From positions 21,510,639 to 21,574,638 of the forward strand of contig CM055111.1 in NCBI GenBank assembly GCA_029204225.1: 64,000 bases of DNA, in the 5' to 3' direction. The stretch's first letter is position 1. Each line of letters opens with the position of its first letter. The notes under the pieces were generated by a model. It did no database searches, was not told the DNA's origin, and saw nothing but the letters and a program-made list of their open reading frames with translations. Positions 54,281-64,000 of this stretch are shown here, piece after piece. The DNA comes from Diphasiastrum complanatum (taxonomy: Eukaryota; Streptophyta; Lycopodiopsida; Lycopodiales; Lycopodiaceae). A program made the position numbers and the translations under genes.

Positions 54281-54940
54281 TGTAGTGGGTTTCTTTCCTT
54301 GCCTATCCTCAACCCAAGATCTAATCAATCTAGCATCAAGGAGATGAAGTTAGTTGTCACGAGTAGGTTCGTTCCCATGAGAGCAATAGTATATTTCAGA
54401 TTTCAGCATGAATGGAAGATCCACATCCAACTCTAACATCCATTAACACTAAGATCCACAATAAAGATAGCTTATTCTTTCTCTCTCTTCCTCTCTCTCT
54501 CTCTCATAAAAAGTATAAAAACATGCAATCCCAATAACTCTCAGATCCAACAATTAGCAAACACAATAAAAGCATGAGAGATGGAGGAAAAGTGATAGAG
54601 AGCAAGGACATTCCTAAATCCAATTCACAAGAGAACCAATCTGCTCTATTGAAATGAAGATATGTACATGTGTAGGAAACTTGAGTTGGTCCCTTCTTAT
54701 AGTAGAGAGGAGGACCCTAGCCTCTGAATCCTATTGGTCCATTTCTGCCTCCCTAATTATTCAAATTTAAAAAAGAGTGGGAACCATTCAAAATTGGAGG
54801 GAAACCCAACTTTATTCACTAACTTGACATTTAGGCCCTGCAACATTAAAAGTCTCGCAAAAAGCTCTAAAGTCCTTTTATTGACTTTCTAATAATCAAA
54901 TAACTATGTGATCATTAGGTTGGACTTACACATGCAGGGT
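54281..54940 (-). repeat. 5' LTR of the minus-strand gypsy element
   Basis: Starts (plus strand) TGTAGTGGGTTTC next to the primer-binding site. The outer boundary lies between about 54937 and 54970, before copia RT sequence begins. Contains a CT microsatellite near 54478-54505. The matching 3' LTR was not found. Confidence 0.6.
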
Positions 54941-54975
54941 GCCAAATCCCTCTCACTTATTAGCTAGGGTTACGG

Positions 54976-55480
54976 TTGCCTTGGGAGATCCGCAAACTCT
55001 CCAACAACATGGTGCAATCTGAAGGTTATATTATCGAGGGTAAACACAATCATGTGTGTAAACTCCATAAGGCAGTTTATGACTTGAAGCAATCTGCTCG
55101 AGCATGGTTTCAAATGATCAATAATTTTCTTATTGATCATGGCTACCCACCTAGCTTTTCATATTCGAATGTTCATTTCAAGACTCGTGCAACAATCTTT
55201 TATCATTATCACTTTGTACATGGATGACACATTGCTCTTTAGCAACAGTATCAATCTGATAAAATAAGACAAAGCAAAGCTATCTTCTGAATTCGACATG
55301 ACCGATCTGCGCGAAACTCATTTTTGCCTTGGTATTCAAATCCACAGAGACAAAAATTTAAAGTTGGTCTACATTACTCAATAAAGATACATCTACAATA
55401 GGTTAGTCAAATATAATCTGATTAATTGCAAATTAGCTCTCTCACCAATGGAACTAGGTCTCAAATTGTCAAAGAGTTAG
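54976..55480 (+). pseudogene. copia reverse transcriptase fragment
   Basis: Reading VQSEGYIIEGKHNHVCKLHK, AVYDLKQSARAWFQMINNFL, then by frameshift TLYMDDTLLFSNSINLIK, SSEFDMTDLRETHFCLGIQI, RYIYNRLVKYNLINCKLALS, PMELGLKLS. The YMDD catalytic motif is present. It lacks everything before the finger-palm region and is cut at about 55490 by LTR-like sequence. Confidence 0.85.
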
Positions 55481-55489
55481 AATTAAAGT

Positions 55490-56800
55490 AGAATCACTGT
55501 GTTACTGTACTGTGGGTCCTATCAGTAGATAAGGATCAGTTGGCCTCACCACGAGGCGAGTCGACGGGACACGCGTCCCGTCAACGGCAACCTGGGTCAT
55601 GCATGGGTTGCCTGAGTGAAGAACTATATGTACAGTGTAATTTCATTTTGAGAAATATAGTTGCTACATGAGCTTGGTGTGGATAGTATTTTTTTGTCTG
55701 TATTACTATGTAGCATGATCTGTGTCCTGTTAGAAGCAAATTCTAAGTTGGTATTAGAGTCGTATAGGAAGTGTACATAGTACAATGTTGTTGTTGAAGA
55801 GAGCTTCGAAAGAAGAGTCTTCTGAGAGTTCGGGATTTATGGCGGGTTGTAGATGGAAAGTGAAGCACTGGTGCACAGATTCTAGCACACAGAAGCTTGC
55901 TGAGCTTGAGATTGTGTGAGGATTTGGAGACACGAGTTGTCAGTTGAATCAGAACCTTAGCCAAACGGAATTTTGAAATTTCGAAGGGAGGTTACTTGGC
56001 GTTTGCAGTCGGTATGAGTTCAAACGGACACTGTTTTGAGAACGGTTTAAAGCATCAGACTCCTAGCAGTAGGGTGACTTCAGAGGAAGAGGATTGGCCA
56101 GTCAGAGAGTTGTAAACAGTCAACCAAGTTCAGTATTTTCAAGGAAAACTCTGGCCTAGGGTTTGGAAGCACAAAAGTTTGGATCTTGAGTTGTAGGAGA
56201 CTATTTTCTAACCTTTAAAAGTAGGATCAAGGGCACCCTAGCACTAGTAGGAGGATGTAGAAGGCCACGAGTAGCTGTAGCCAGGTGGAGGAGTTATCTG
56301 CAATCTCAGAGGGCAGCCATAGCCAAAGCATTGAGAGGAAGGGCCCGCGACTGGTCACGCGTACCCAATAGAGCTAGTTCACTTGCGGCTAGAAGAGATC
56401 CGTGTCTCTAAGGGTGCATTTCAGTGCCCAGGAATGAGCAGAACCATTGGATAGTGACCCATCGCGATGGACGGCTCTTATGGATATCCCAAAGCACAAT
56501 AAAGTTCGTTGGATGGAGGGCCACCGTCAGATGTGGTTGAAAAGAGCTTTGAAGGGACTTGAAGGCCATTGAAGAGAAATTGGCCATTCTACTTCAATAA
56601 AAAAATTTCACTTTGAAATAAAAGTTGGGTCCCAAGTTTATGAAAGGTGAAGTTTCTTCACTCTGAAGAAACAGTTCAAAAACTAGAAAAGTCCCTATTT
56701 TTGGGTCCTTCATCCGTTTTGACCCAAACGAAAGGCTATAACCTCCAAACGAAGGGCACCCGGACTGTACCTACAAGTACGTTACCGCAAAATAGAGTTA
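55490..56800 (+). mobile_element. Possible small LTR element inserted in the copia fragment
   Basis: A primer-binding-site-like TGGTATTAGAGTC (55749-55761) follows about 250 bp of non-coding sequence that may be a short LTR (GC-rich inverted words CGACGGGACACGCGTCCCGTC at 55561-55581). No protein motif to 56800. No matching second LTR was found, so this call is tentative. Confidence 0.4.
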
Positions 56801-56859
56801 TTGCAATGGAGAAAGTGTTCGGAGTGCGCCAAAGGTAATTTCATCATTCATTGGGCAGA

Positions 56860-57073
56860 GAGTTGGGAGCTGGCAACAGAGTGCATTTCGAAAGACGACG
56901 CCGATTTGGCTTTCAATTTGGCAGAATCCAGTGTTCCATGCGAGAACCAAACGATTGAGATTCAATATTACTTTATACGTGAGATGCTGCTGAGTCATGA
57001 AATTCATGTTGTTCATTGTAGTACGGAAGAACAACTAGCTGATATTTTCACTAAGCCACTTGTTAAAGTTTAA
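56860..57073 (+). pseudogene. copia RNase H C-terminal fragment
   Basis: NQTIEIQYYFIREMLLSHEI then HVVHCSTEEQLADIFTKPLV is the invariant end of plant copia RNase H (HIEI.YHFIRE, CST..QLADIFTKPL). Probably the same copy as 54976-55480, separated by the insertion. Confidence 0.88.
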
Positions 57074-57552
57074 TAAGTTCACAATCAGAAAGTATTGTAG
57101 TTAGCTCTCTATCAAGCTTTCAAGCTTGAACTCTCTTAAGCATTCTAGCTCAGTCTTTTAGAGATTTATTTTAGAGTTGTTATTGCAGTATTGCTTATCA
57201 GTAGAGTCGCTTATTTCGGACTTATTCTCAATTACTCATAGATAGCTTTAGAGTGCGGGTTTCTATTCGTTATTGTTTTGCGCTCATTAGCATCTGATAT
57301 TGTTTTTATGAATCAATACTATTTCTTTATTGTGTTCAGTTTGTGTCAGAATGCATGCATCTCTATATTGCTTTTGTAACTGGTAGAAATTGTCTGAGAA
57401 TTCAATACTTTATGTTTGGCTACGTAATCACTTAGTATCTAGCAAAAGTTAGTTGCTAAAGATTGGACGTGATTCCCATCACTACTACTTTGTTCAATTT
57501 TTGATAGGTGTAGTCATGCATTGGAAGTAAGAAGTTTCCATTATTCCATTAC
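57074..57552. other. Probable copia 3' LTR or flank
   Basis: Follows the pol end, AT-rich, non-coding; no clear polypurine tract or LTR ends seen. Confidence 0.35.
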
Positions 57553-58000
57553 TCACCTATTTCTGACAATGTCATGAAGTTTGCGTTGGTCCTGGTAGGT
57601 TTGCAACACCTTGGCAAAATGGATCTTGTAGTACTCGACGCGCTTCCCTTGTAGATTCTGGGGGACCAATGTTTCTTCTTCTGCCCATGCTACTAGTTGA
57701 TCAAGAGCAGCTTGGATGGCTTGCACCTGCTGGTGGTCTGCTTGTTGGACTTGTAGTTCTAGGGCTGCCCGTTGAGTCGTGAAGTTGGCCTGGGCCCTCT
57801 GCATTTCAGTTTGCTCCTTCGAGACATTACGCTCCAATTGGTCGATGTAATCCTTGAGGGATCTCTCGGAGGCTCTAAGAGATTCTCGTTCTTGTTCCAG
57901 CGCGGTCTGTTTCAGTACCAAGTGTTGGCGATCAGATCGGTAAATTTTTCGTGCGGTCTTTTCTTGGTCTAGCTCATTCTGAAGTTTAGACATGAGCTGC
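57553..58000 (-). CDS. Coiled-coil ORF of unknown function, probably TE-derived
   Basis: A 146-codon minus-strand frame from MSKLQNELDQEKTARKIYRS to a stop. It is almost entirely coiled coil, with heptads of Leu/Glu/Gln/Arg (TALEQERESLRASERSLKDY, LQVQQADHQQVQAIQAALDQ). Upstream on the same strand (58471-58238) is a Pro/Ser-rich frame (PPSPPHSPSWSLF) separated by stops. No family recognised. Intronless, no splice sites, surrounded by TE fragments, so a gag-like or ORF1-like TE protein is likely, but a decayed host gene is possible. Confidence 0.35.
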
Positions 58001-58471
58001 TGGTGTTGCTAAGCTACTTGTTCCACTTTCTTTAGATGGCCTGTCAACTAGTGGACCAGCGTCTGGCTCTCATTTCTCTCCTTTTTGCTCTCTACAACGT
58101 TTGCCTCACCACCAATTGATCGTGAGACTGCTCAATAGCTCGTTTAGAGAGCATATGGTGGAGTTGTTGCTAGAGACCCGTTAAGATGGTCCAGCAACCC
58201 AGAGCCTGAGTATCCCAGCTAGCCAATGGCGACAGAGTTACGATGGGTGGTGGAAGAGATGTGGTGATACAGATGGTGGTAGAGATGGCGGTGGATATGG
58301 TGGCGTTAGCAGGGGCGACAACAGGGGTGGTGAGAGTGGCGATGGTGGAAATAACAGAGGGGTGAACGGGAGATTAAACAAGTGGAAGAGTGACCAAGAG
58401 GGGGAATGAGGTGGCGATGGTGGGTCCACTGGATCGTGCATAACTACAATACCCTGCCGCTGTAATACCAA

Positions 58472-58989
58472 GTTAAAATTCTGATAGGATCTAGTTCAGT
58501 ATGCATATCACAACAATCAATTACCATAGCCACTCCTCACAAGCTCTCAAAGATGGCATAACAAAAGTTAAGTGTATTACAAAGAAAATTGTACATATAC
58601 CAAAAGTCCCAACATCCATAGCCAGTGACAAGTGTCAACACACTAAAATAGGCACCTATTTGACTAATAGGCCCAACATGGGCTAAAATACTGACAAACT
58701 CAAGACATGCCCTTGAGTATAGCAAATGCCGTCAAAAACTATACTGTATAGGCTAATTTTCCTACGTGTAGCAAATTGGCTAATCCAAGTAGCCGACTAC
58801 GGGACAAGTGCTCGACTGATCATCAATGATGGGTCACATCTCGGTAACAACCAAATATTGAAAATCTAATTAATTGTATATTTATGACAATATTACATTT
58901 GAAGCTTATACAACTGAATTAGATCAAACCTGATTTCTAACTCTACCTACCTATGAAGAATTGGGAGGATTACTCTTACAAGAAGAGCA
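58472..58989. other. Intergenic DNA, no gene recognised
   Basis: Nothing coding supported. Confidence 0.4.
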
Positions 58990-59925
58990 ACACTAAGAGA
59001 ATGTGACCCATCGAAATAGAGGATCAAGATCTTATTACAAGAGGACATGGTGAAATATTTGGATGTGGAAGATACCAACCATCAAGAGGCAATCCGAATT
59101 GGAGTTCATTAAATCACTTTCAAGAATGATCAAATGATGGGACAAATCCTAGTAATTGGCATCAAGGCCAATTATGGTGAGACAAAAAACTTGGTAATTG
59201 TTGATATTACCATAAGCTTGGCCGTTGGGAACGTGAGTGTTTGAAGAAGCAAAAGGAAGCAGCACAATGCAGGGGCAAATCGAAGGTGGGCAACTATGTG
59301 GATGAACATCAATTTAATAATGATCAATATAAAGATAATATGAAGTTGTAAGCTCAAATTTGTTCACTATGGCATTGATAAATACTAATGAAACTCAGGA
59401 CAACTAGTACAATAATAGTGGAGCATCCAAGCACATGACTTCCAAGAAGGAACGGTTTTCAGAGTTTAGAAAACTCCATAATAGTGATGAAGTTGGACAT
59501 GCAAACTACATGTTATAGGATCAGGAGTGGTGCATGTGAAGCTATAGCCAATGGGAAGATAAAGCAGATAAACAATATGCAATATGTACCTAGTTTAGCC
59601 AACAACATATTGCTAGTTGGAACAATGTCAGATGAACATTTGAAAGTCGATTTTGACAAAGACAAAGTTGATTTTGACAAAGTCAAGTGCCTTGTCAAGG
59701 GCATCAAGAATTAGTACAAGGTGATTGTTATAGGAGCAAGAATAAATGGAAACAATTTGTACATAGTGAATGCAAAATCATTTGATCAGGCCATGGTATG
59801 CACAATTGATAGCCAAAGTGACCTTTGGCATCAAAGATTTAGTCATGTTAGTGTTCAAAATCTACAAATTTTGAAGAAGAACAATCTTGCAAAATGCATG
59901 AAAGTTATTAGTGTGTTTTAACTTG
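58990..59925 (+). pseudogene. copia gag zinc knuckle, protease and gag-pre-integrase fragment
   Basis: From about 59190 a knuckle remnant (YYHKLGRWERECLKKQKEAA, where YH replaces the usual C pair). Then QTTCYRIRSGACEAIANGKI, YVPSLANNILLVGTMSDEHL, VDFDKVKCLVKG, NGNNLYIVNAKSF and SDLWHQRFSHVSVQNLQILK, the LWH.R..H motif of gag-pre-integrase. Stops near 59350, 59410 and 59714. Ends at 59925 without integrase. Confidence 0.8.
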
Positions 59926-60038
59926 ACTTTCTATCGAATTTTCTTACCAACCTAGCACACAATGCAATTTACCAATCAAATTCTAGCTCTCTCTCACCTC
60001 ACTATATCCCTAATTCTCCTCCCAAAATAGTAATTTCA

Positions 60039-60172
60039 TAAAAACCCTAACTTTTCACACATTTCATTTTTAAGGCCGCATTTACACATCTTTTGAAAGA
60101 GTTTGAAATAGCCACAATATCTATATGCCTTTAGTTAAGACAAAATGTTCACTATGGGATAAACTAAAGTGC
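60039..60172 (+). repeat. Direct repeat, copy 1
   Basis: Shares AACCTAACTTTTCACAC-type start, GCATTTACACATCTT, GAAAGAGTTTGAA and ATGGGA.AAACT.AAGTGCA with 61239-61371, about 1.2 kb downstream, at roughly 80% identity by eye. Confidence 0.85.
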
Positions 60173-61238
60173 ACATGTACATCAATAAAGCTTCATTAAC
60201 CAACACTGGTGAAACCCTAAAATACAAGAGGACCAATAGGATTCCTTAGAACACATTTTGTCTATCACTGCCAACATTCTCTTGCGATTATCATGTACAA
60301 TTTAATTGTCAACATGTTGCCCACTGTATGAATTGCTTGGTGAATCTCTGAGGGCGTTTTCGCACACAGACCTAAGGCATGCCTAATTGTCAAAAAACTC
60401 AATGCGGCAAATGACTTGGCATAAAAAATGATGACTTGGGGTAAGAGAAGATGTCGGGGCACTGGCCCCTAGTATCTGCAATATTGTAGGGCCACTATTT
60501 TTTAGGAGATCTGGAGATTTGAATTTTTAGGTGGGAGAACATCATGTTGGTTTTTATTGGATAGAGGAGAGAGAACAAAGGCCCACCAAGCCTATGTTTT
60601 GAAGGGAGACTATCTACTCTTTGGGTGAAAGGTGTAAATCCAAAGTAACTTTCATAACTAAAGACATTTACTCAATCTGAAGGGTGCTACAAGGTTTTTT
60701 GCAATAATAAACTTTCAACTGGTAAGGCTAAAATAAAAATGCACCTCTATGAAGGGAAAATAGGTTGTGGAGGGCTAGGAAGGTTTCAAAATGCAAGCCA
60801 AGAGATCCACTATGCACACTTGTGTGTGGGGATGAAGAAAGACGCAAAAAAAGGAAGCAAATGAGGGATATTGTGAGAGATGTGTGACTCATCGTCACTA
60901 TTGCCCCCCCTTGTGTGTGAAAACACCCTCATTGAAAGACCTTTACAAGCCTCAAACTCATTGTTAACACATTGCAGGCACGCTCATGCTCACACTTTAC
61001 ATAATGGATGAAAGGTTGGGTTTGTGGACTTGCATCTTCCTTTGGCACACAATGTAGAGTGTCATTTAGCTCCAACCGATTGGAAGTATAATTGGGGAAT
61101 GAACTTCTCAGCGCTCTCTTACAAGATAAATCATTAATATGAATAAAATTAAGAGGAGGTGTTTAGGTAAAGCCATCATTAGACATCTTCTTTATCTTAT
61201 GAAAATAATTGAACAATATTGAAACTACCGAAATTTCG
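60173..61238. other. Non-coding DNA between the two direct repeats
   Basis: No ORF with a family. It could be the internal region of a small non-autonomous element whose terminal repeats are the flanking direct repeats, but no primer-binding site or target duplication was found. Confidence 0.35.
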
Positions 61239-61371
61239 TTAAAAACCTAACTTTTCACACTTTTCATTTTGGAGGTTGCATTTACACATCTTCGGAAAGA
61301 GTTTGAAGCAGTCAAGATATTTATAAGCTTTTAGTAAAGCAAAACGTTGATTATGGGAGAAACTGAAGTGC
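61239..61371 (+). repeat. Direct repeat, copy 2
   Basis: Partner of 60039-60172; followed directly by the TG/AG microsatellite. Confidence 0.85.
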
Positions 61372-61372
61372 A

Positions 61373-62152
<780 letters not shown>

Positions 62153-63457
62153 ATGGAATTTGTAGGATATGTGGCATCTCTCTTTGGGCTCCTAGCATTC
62201 CTGAAATCGGTAGTGCCATCGGAGATATGGGATGTGTGTTTCGGTTTTGCTAAATCCCATCTCTCCTTTCTTAGCACATACCTTAATAAGCTCCATAGCA
62301 GCTTCTACATCTACGAGTACGACGAAGGCTTCGTACGCAACGATCTATACCCTTGTGTGAAATGGCATTTGAGCTCCCTCAGCTCCGCCCACGCAAGCGC
62401 TGCAACCCTCTTCAGCGCCTCTGACACCAGCAAAATCCGCTTCCGACTTGCAGAAGATGAGGCGCTGATGGAGATGTTCGACGGAGTGGCAGTTTGGTGG
62501 CAGCATCATGTGAAGCGCAGACAAGACGAGGACGACGAGAGGTACTTCTCCCTCAGAATGCGTGCTTCCCACAGGCAGCTGCTGCTGGGGAGGTTTCTCA
62601 ACTACGTGAGGGCACATGGGAAGGAACTGGAGCTGCAGAACAGGGAAAAGCAGCTTTACACTTCGGATTTTAGTAGATCGATACCGTTTCATCACCCTGC
62701 TACTTTTGACACTTTGGCTTTAGATCCAGTGCAGAAACAGGAGATCGTGGATGATCTTCGAGAATTCATGGAAGGCGAAGAGTTCTACAAGAGAGCTGGA
62801 AGAACATGGAAGCGCGGCTACCTGCTCTATGGCCCTCCAGGCACAGGCAAATCCAGCATGATCGCTGCCATTTCCAATTTCACAGGCTATGATGTCTACG
62901 ATCTTGAGCTTACGGCGGTTTCCAACAACAATGACCTCCGCCAGTTGCTCATGATCACGACCAACAAATCAATTATTGTTATTGAAGATATAGATTGCTC
63001 CTTGGATCTGTCTGATCGTGCCAATAAGTCTGTCAGTCAGAGCACCAATTCAAAGGAGGATATTGGGAAGAAGGAATTAGAAACTAGTCATGTCACGCTT
63101 TCGGGGTTGTTGAATTTTACCGACGGCCTTTGGTCATGCTGTGGAAGTGAGCGAATCTTCATATTCACCACTAATCATATCGGCAAACTCGACCCTGCGC
63201 TGCTACGCGCCGGACGCATGGACATGCATATTCTCTTGTCCTACTGCACGTTTTCTGCATTTAAGTTGCTGGCTAAGAATTATCTGGAGGTGTTAGAACA
63301 TGATCTATTTGCGGAGGTGGAACGAGAAATGGAAGGAGCGAATTTCACTCCTGCAGCGGTGAGTGAAATTCTGATACAGCACAGGAAGAATGCCACCGCC
63401 GCACTAGAGAACCTCCTCGCGGCTTTGAAGTCCGCCAAATTCAACACGTGCAGCTAA
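62153..63457 (+). CDS. AAA-ATPase, plant AATP1/BCS1-like (AAA-ATPase ASD family)
   Basis: A 434-residue, intronless AAA+ ATPase. Plant members are membrane-anchored in mitochondria or ER and act in stress, senescence and pathogen responses; BCS1 itself threads folded Rieske protein. Residues 1-20 (MEFVGYVASLFGLLAFLKSV) form a membrane anchor. Residues 20-120 match the AAA-associated domain (YIYEYDEGF.RNDLY). The AAA core has Walker A GPPGTGKS at 227-234, Walker B IIVIEDID at 274-281, the insert DLSDRANKS between them and sensor 1, sensor-1 TTN at 339-341, and LLRAGRMD with arginine-finger candidates R352 and R355. The C-terminus (FTPAAVSEIL) is the usual lid. Family members usually have about 450 to 530 residues; this one is short, mainly at the C-terminus. 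The start ATG at 62153 is the first ATG; a TTG 15 bases upstream extends the frame but is not credible in a plant gene. Intact. Confidence 0.95.
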   Translation: MEFVGYVASLFGLLAFLKSVVPSEIWDVCFGFAKSHLSFLSTYLNKLHSSFYIYEYDEGFVRNDLYPCVKWHLSSLSSAHASAATLFSASDTSKIRFRLAEDEALMEMFDGVAVWWQHHVKRRQDEDDERYFSLRMRASHRQLLLGRFLNYVRAHGKELELQNREKQLYTSDFSRSIPFHHPATFDTLALDPVQKQEIVDDLREFMEGEEFYKRAGRTWKRGYLLYGPPGTGKSSMIAAISNFTGYDVYDLELTAVSNNNDLRQLLMITTNKSIIVIEDIDCSLDLSDRANKSVSQSTNSKEDIGKKELETSHVTLSGLLNFTDGLWSCCGSERIFIFTTNHIGKLDPALLRAGRMDMHILLSYCTFSAFKLLAKNYLEVLEHDLFAEVEREMEGANFTPAAVSEILIQHRKNATAALENLLAALKSAKFNTCS

Positions 63458-64000
63458 GAGAGAATTGCAACTCTTGAAGACAAAGAAACTGGCCGATTCT
63501 GTGAGCAGTGAGCATTCAGAACAGAATGCTTGAAATACTAAATCGTGGGTTTGATCCAGGATCTCGCTGAAGGAATGGTTCTTATAGATGCCAATTACAG
63601 ATCAGATCCAGAAGCGGTCAAAAGCAAGAGCCAAGTCCCAATTCACATAAAATGTGTGCTATAGATCAGTTGTTAAGAGGCGATACACGTTTAAATCATT
63701 AGCCAAAAAGTTGGTCCAGCAGTCACTGAGCACTTCAATTGGTGAAGCAAGGAGTTGTAAGAGATGATTTTGGGCATTATTTTACTAATGTGGAATAAGT
63801 TGAGTCCACAAAGTTTCATTCATCATCTTGAATACTCCTTCCTTGAAGCAAATCTTCTTGTGAGGGGGAAGGCCCTCCCCCGAAGGCCTTCCGTGATGGG
63901 AGGGCCCTTGCCTGAGGGCGGGAGCCCGACCTGCACGGAAGGCCCACTTCCCCTGGGTAATGACAAGTCTGAATTTTTTATTTTTCATTGATTTTTGACA
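63458..64000. other. 3' flank of the AAA-ATPase gene with a GC-rich inverted-repeat patch
   Basis: No gene. At 63861-63960, AAGGCCCTCCCCCGAAGGCC and GGGAGGGCCCTTGCC form inverted repeats, followed by AGGCCCACTTCCCCTGGG. Could be the beginning of another mobile element that continues past the window. Confidence 0.4.

Overview
The window looks like nuclear DNA of a land plant with a large, repeat-dominated genome. A gymnosperm is my guess, but nothing here proves it. The basis is GT-AG introns, plant-type Ty1/copia and Ty3/gypsy LTR retrotransposons, a plant LINE, a hAT transposon, and two genes whose closest recognisable relatives are plant proteins. Only about 2 to 3 kb of the 64 kb looks like functional host coding sequence: the last five exons of an RCL1-type 18S rRNA-processing gene (17586-19233, +) and an intronless AAA-ATPase gene of the plant AATP1/BCS1-like family (62153-63457, +). 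Almost everything else is mobile DNA in several layers of nesting and decay.

Layout. 1-3016: LINE remnant that keeps endonuclease and C-terminal pieces, has lost its reverse transcriptase, and ends at a long CT microsatellite. 4190-13740: decayed intron-containing hAT transposase gene on the minus strand. It is split by a complete 4.67 kb non-autonomous LTR retrotransposon (8749-13421) with 477-bp LTRs, 5-bp target duplication CTGCC, primer-binding site and polypurine tract. In sense orientation that element carries an intronless methionine sulfoxide reductase A (MsrA) sequence, so it is a host gene captured by a retrotransposon. A related solo LTR lies at 14787-15192. 17586-20990: RCL1 gene followed by tandem repeats. 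21607-24814: internally deleted minus-strand copia element with intact termini and target duplication CTTAC, followed by an LTR with primer-binding site and plus-strand copia integrase (24961-27540).

28000-35700: two diverged copies of a gene family I do not recognise lie head to head (29589-31559 minus, 33600-35156 plus). They share an exon-intron boundary and blocks such as WHLAGDLKTLKCMY, and a copia pol fragment lies between them. 36130-44636: pieces of a gypsy family, including LTR-like blocks in inverted orientation, surround several distinctive tandem arrays: hairpin-forming GC-rich units, and GAGTCATT-rich units. 41416-47730: copia gag fused to a gypsy RT piece, then a minus-strand copia pol with its 3' LTR. 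49083-54940: two gypsy elements of one clade joined in convergent orientation. 54976-59925: copia fragments and a coiled-coil ORF of unknown origin. 60000-62100: short repeats leading to the AAA-ATPase gene.

There is no operon-like cooperation. The two host genes are unrelated and lie 43 kb apart. The main biological interest is the retrotransposon that captured MsrA, followed by the unrecognised head-to-head family and a PCNA-interacting motif at the C-terminal end of the LINE ORF. All calls come from reading translations by eye; no database search was run.
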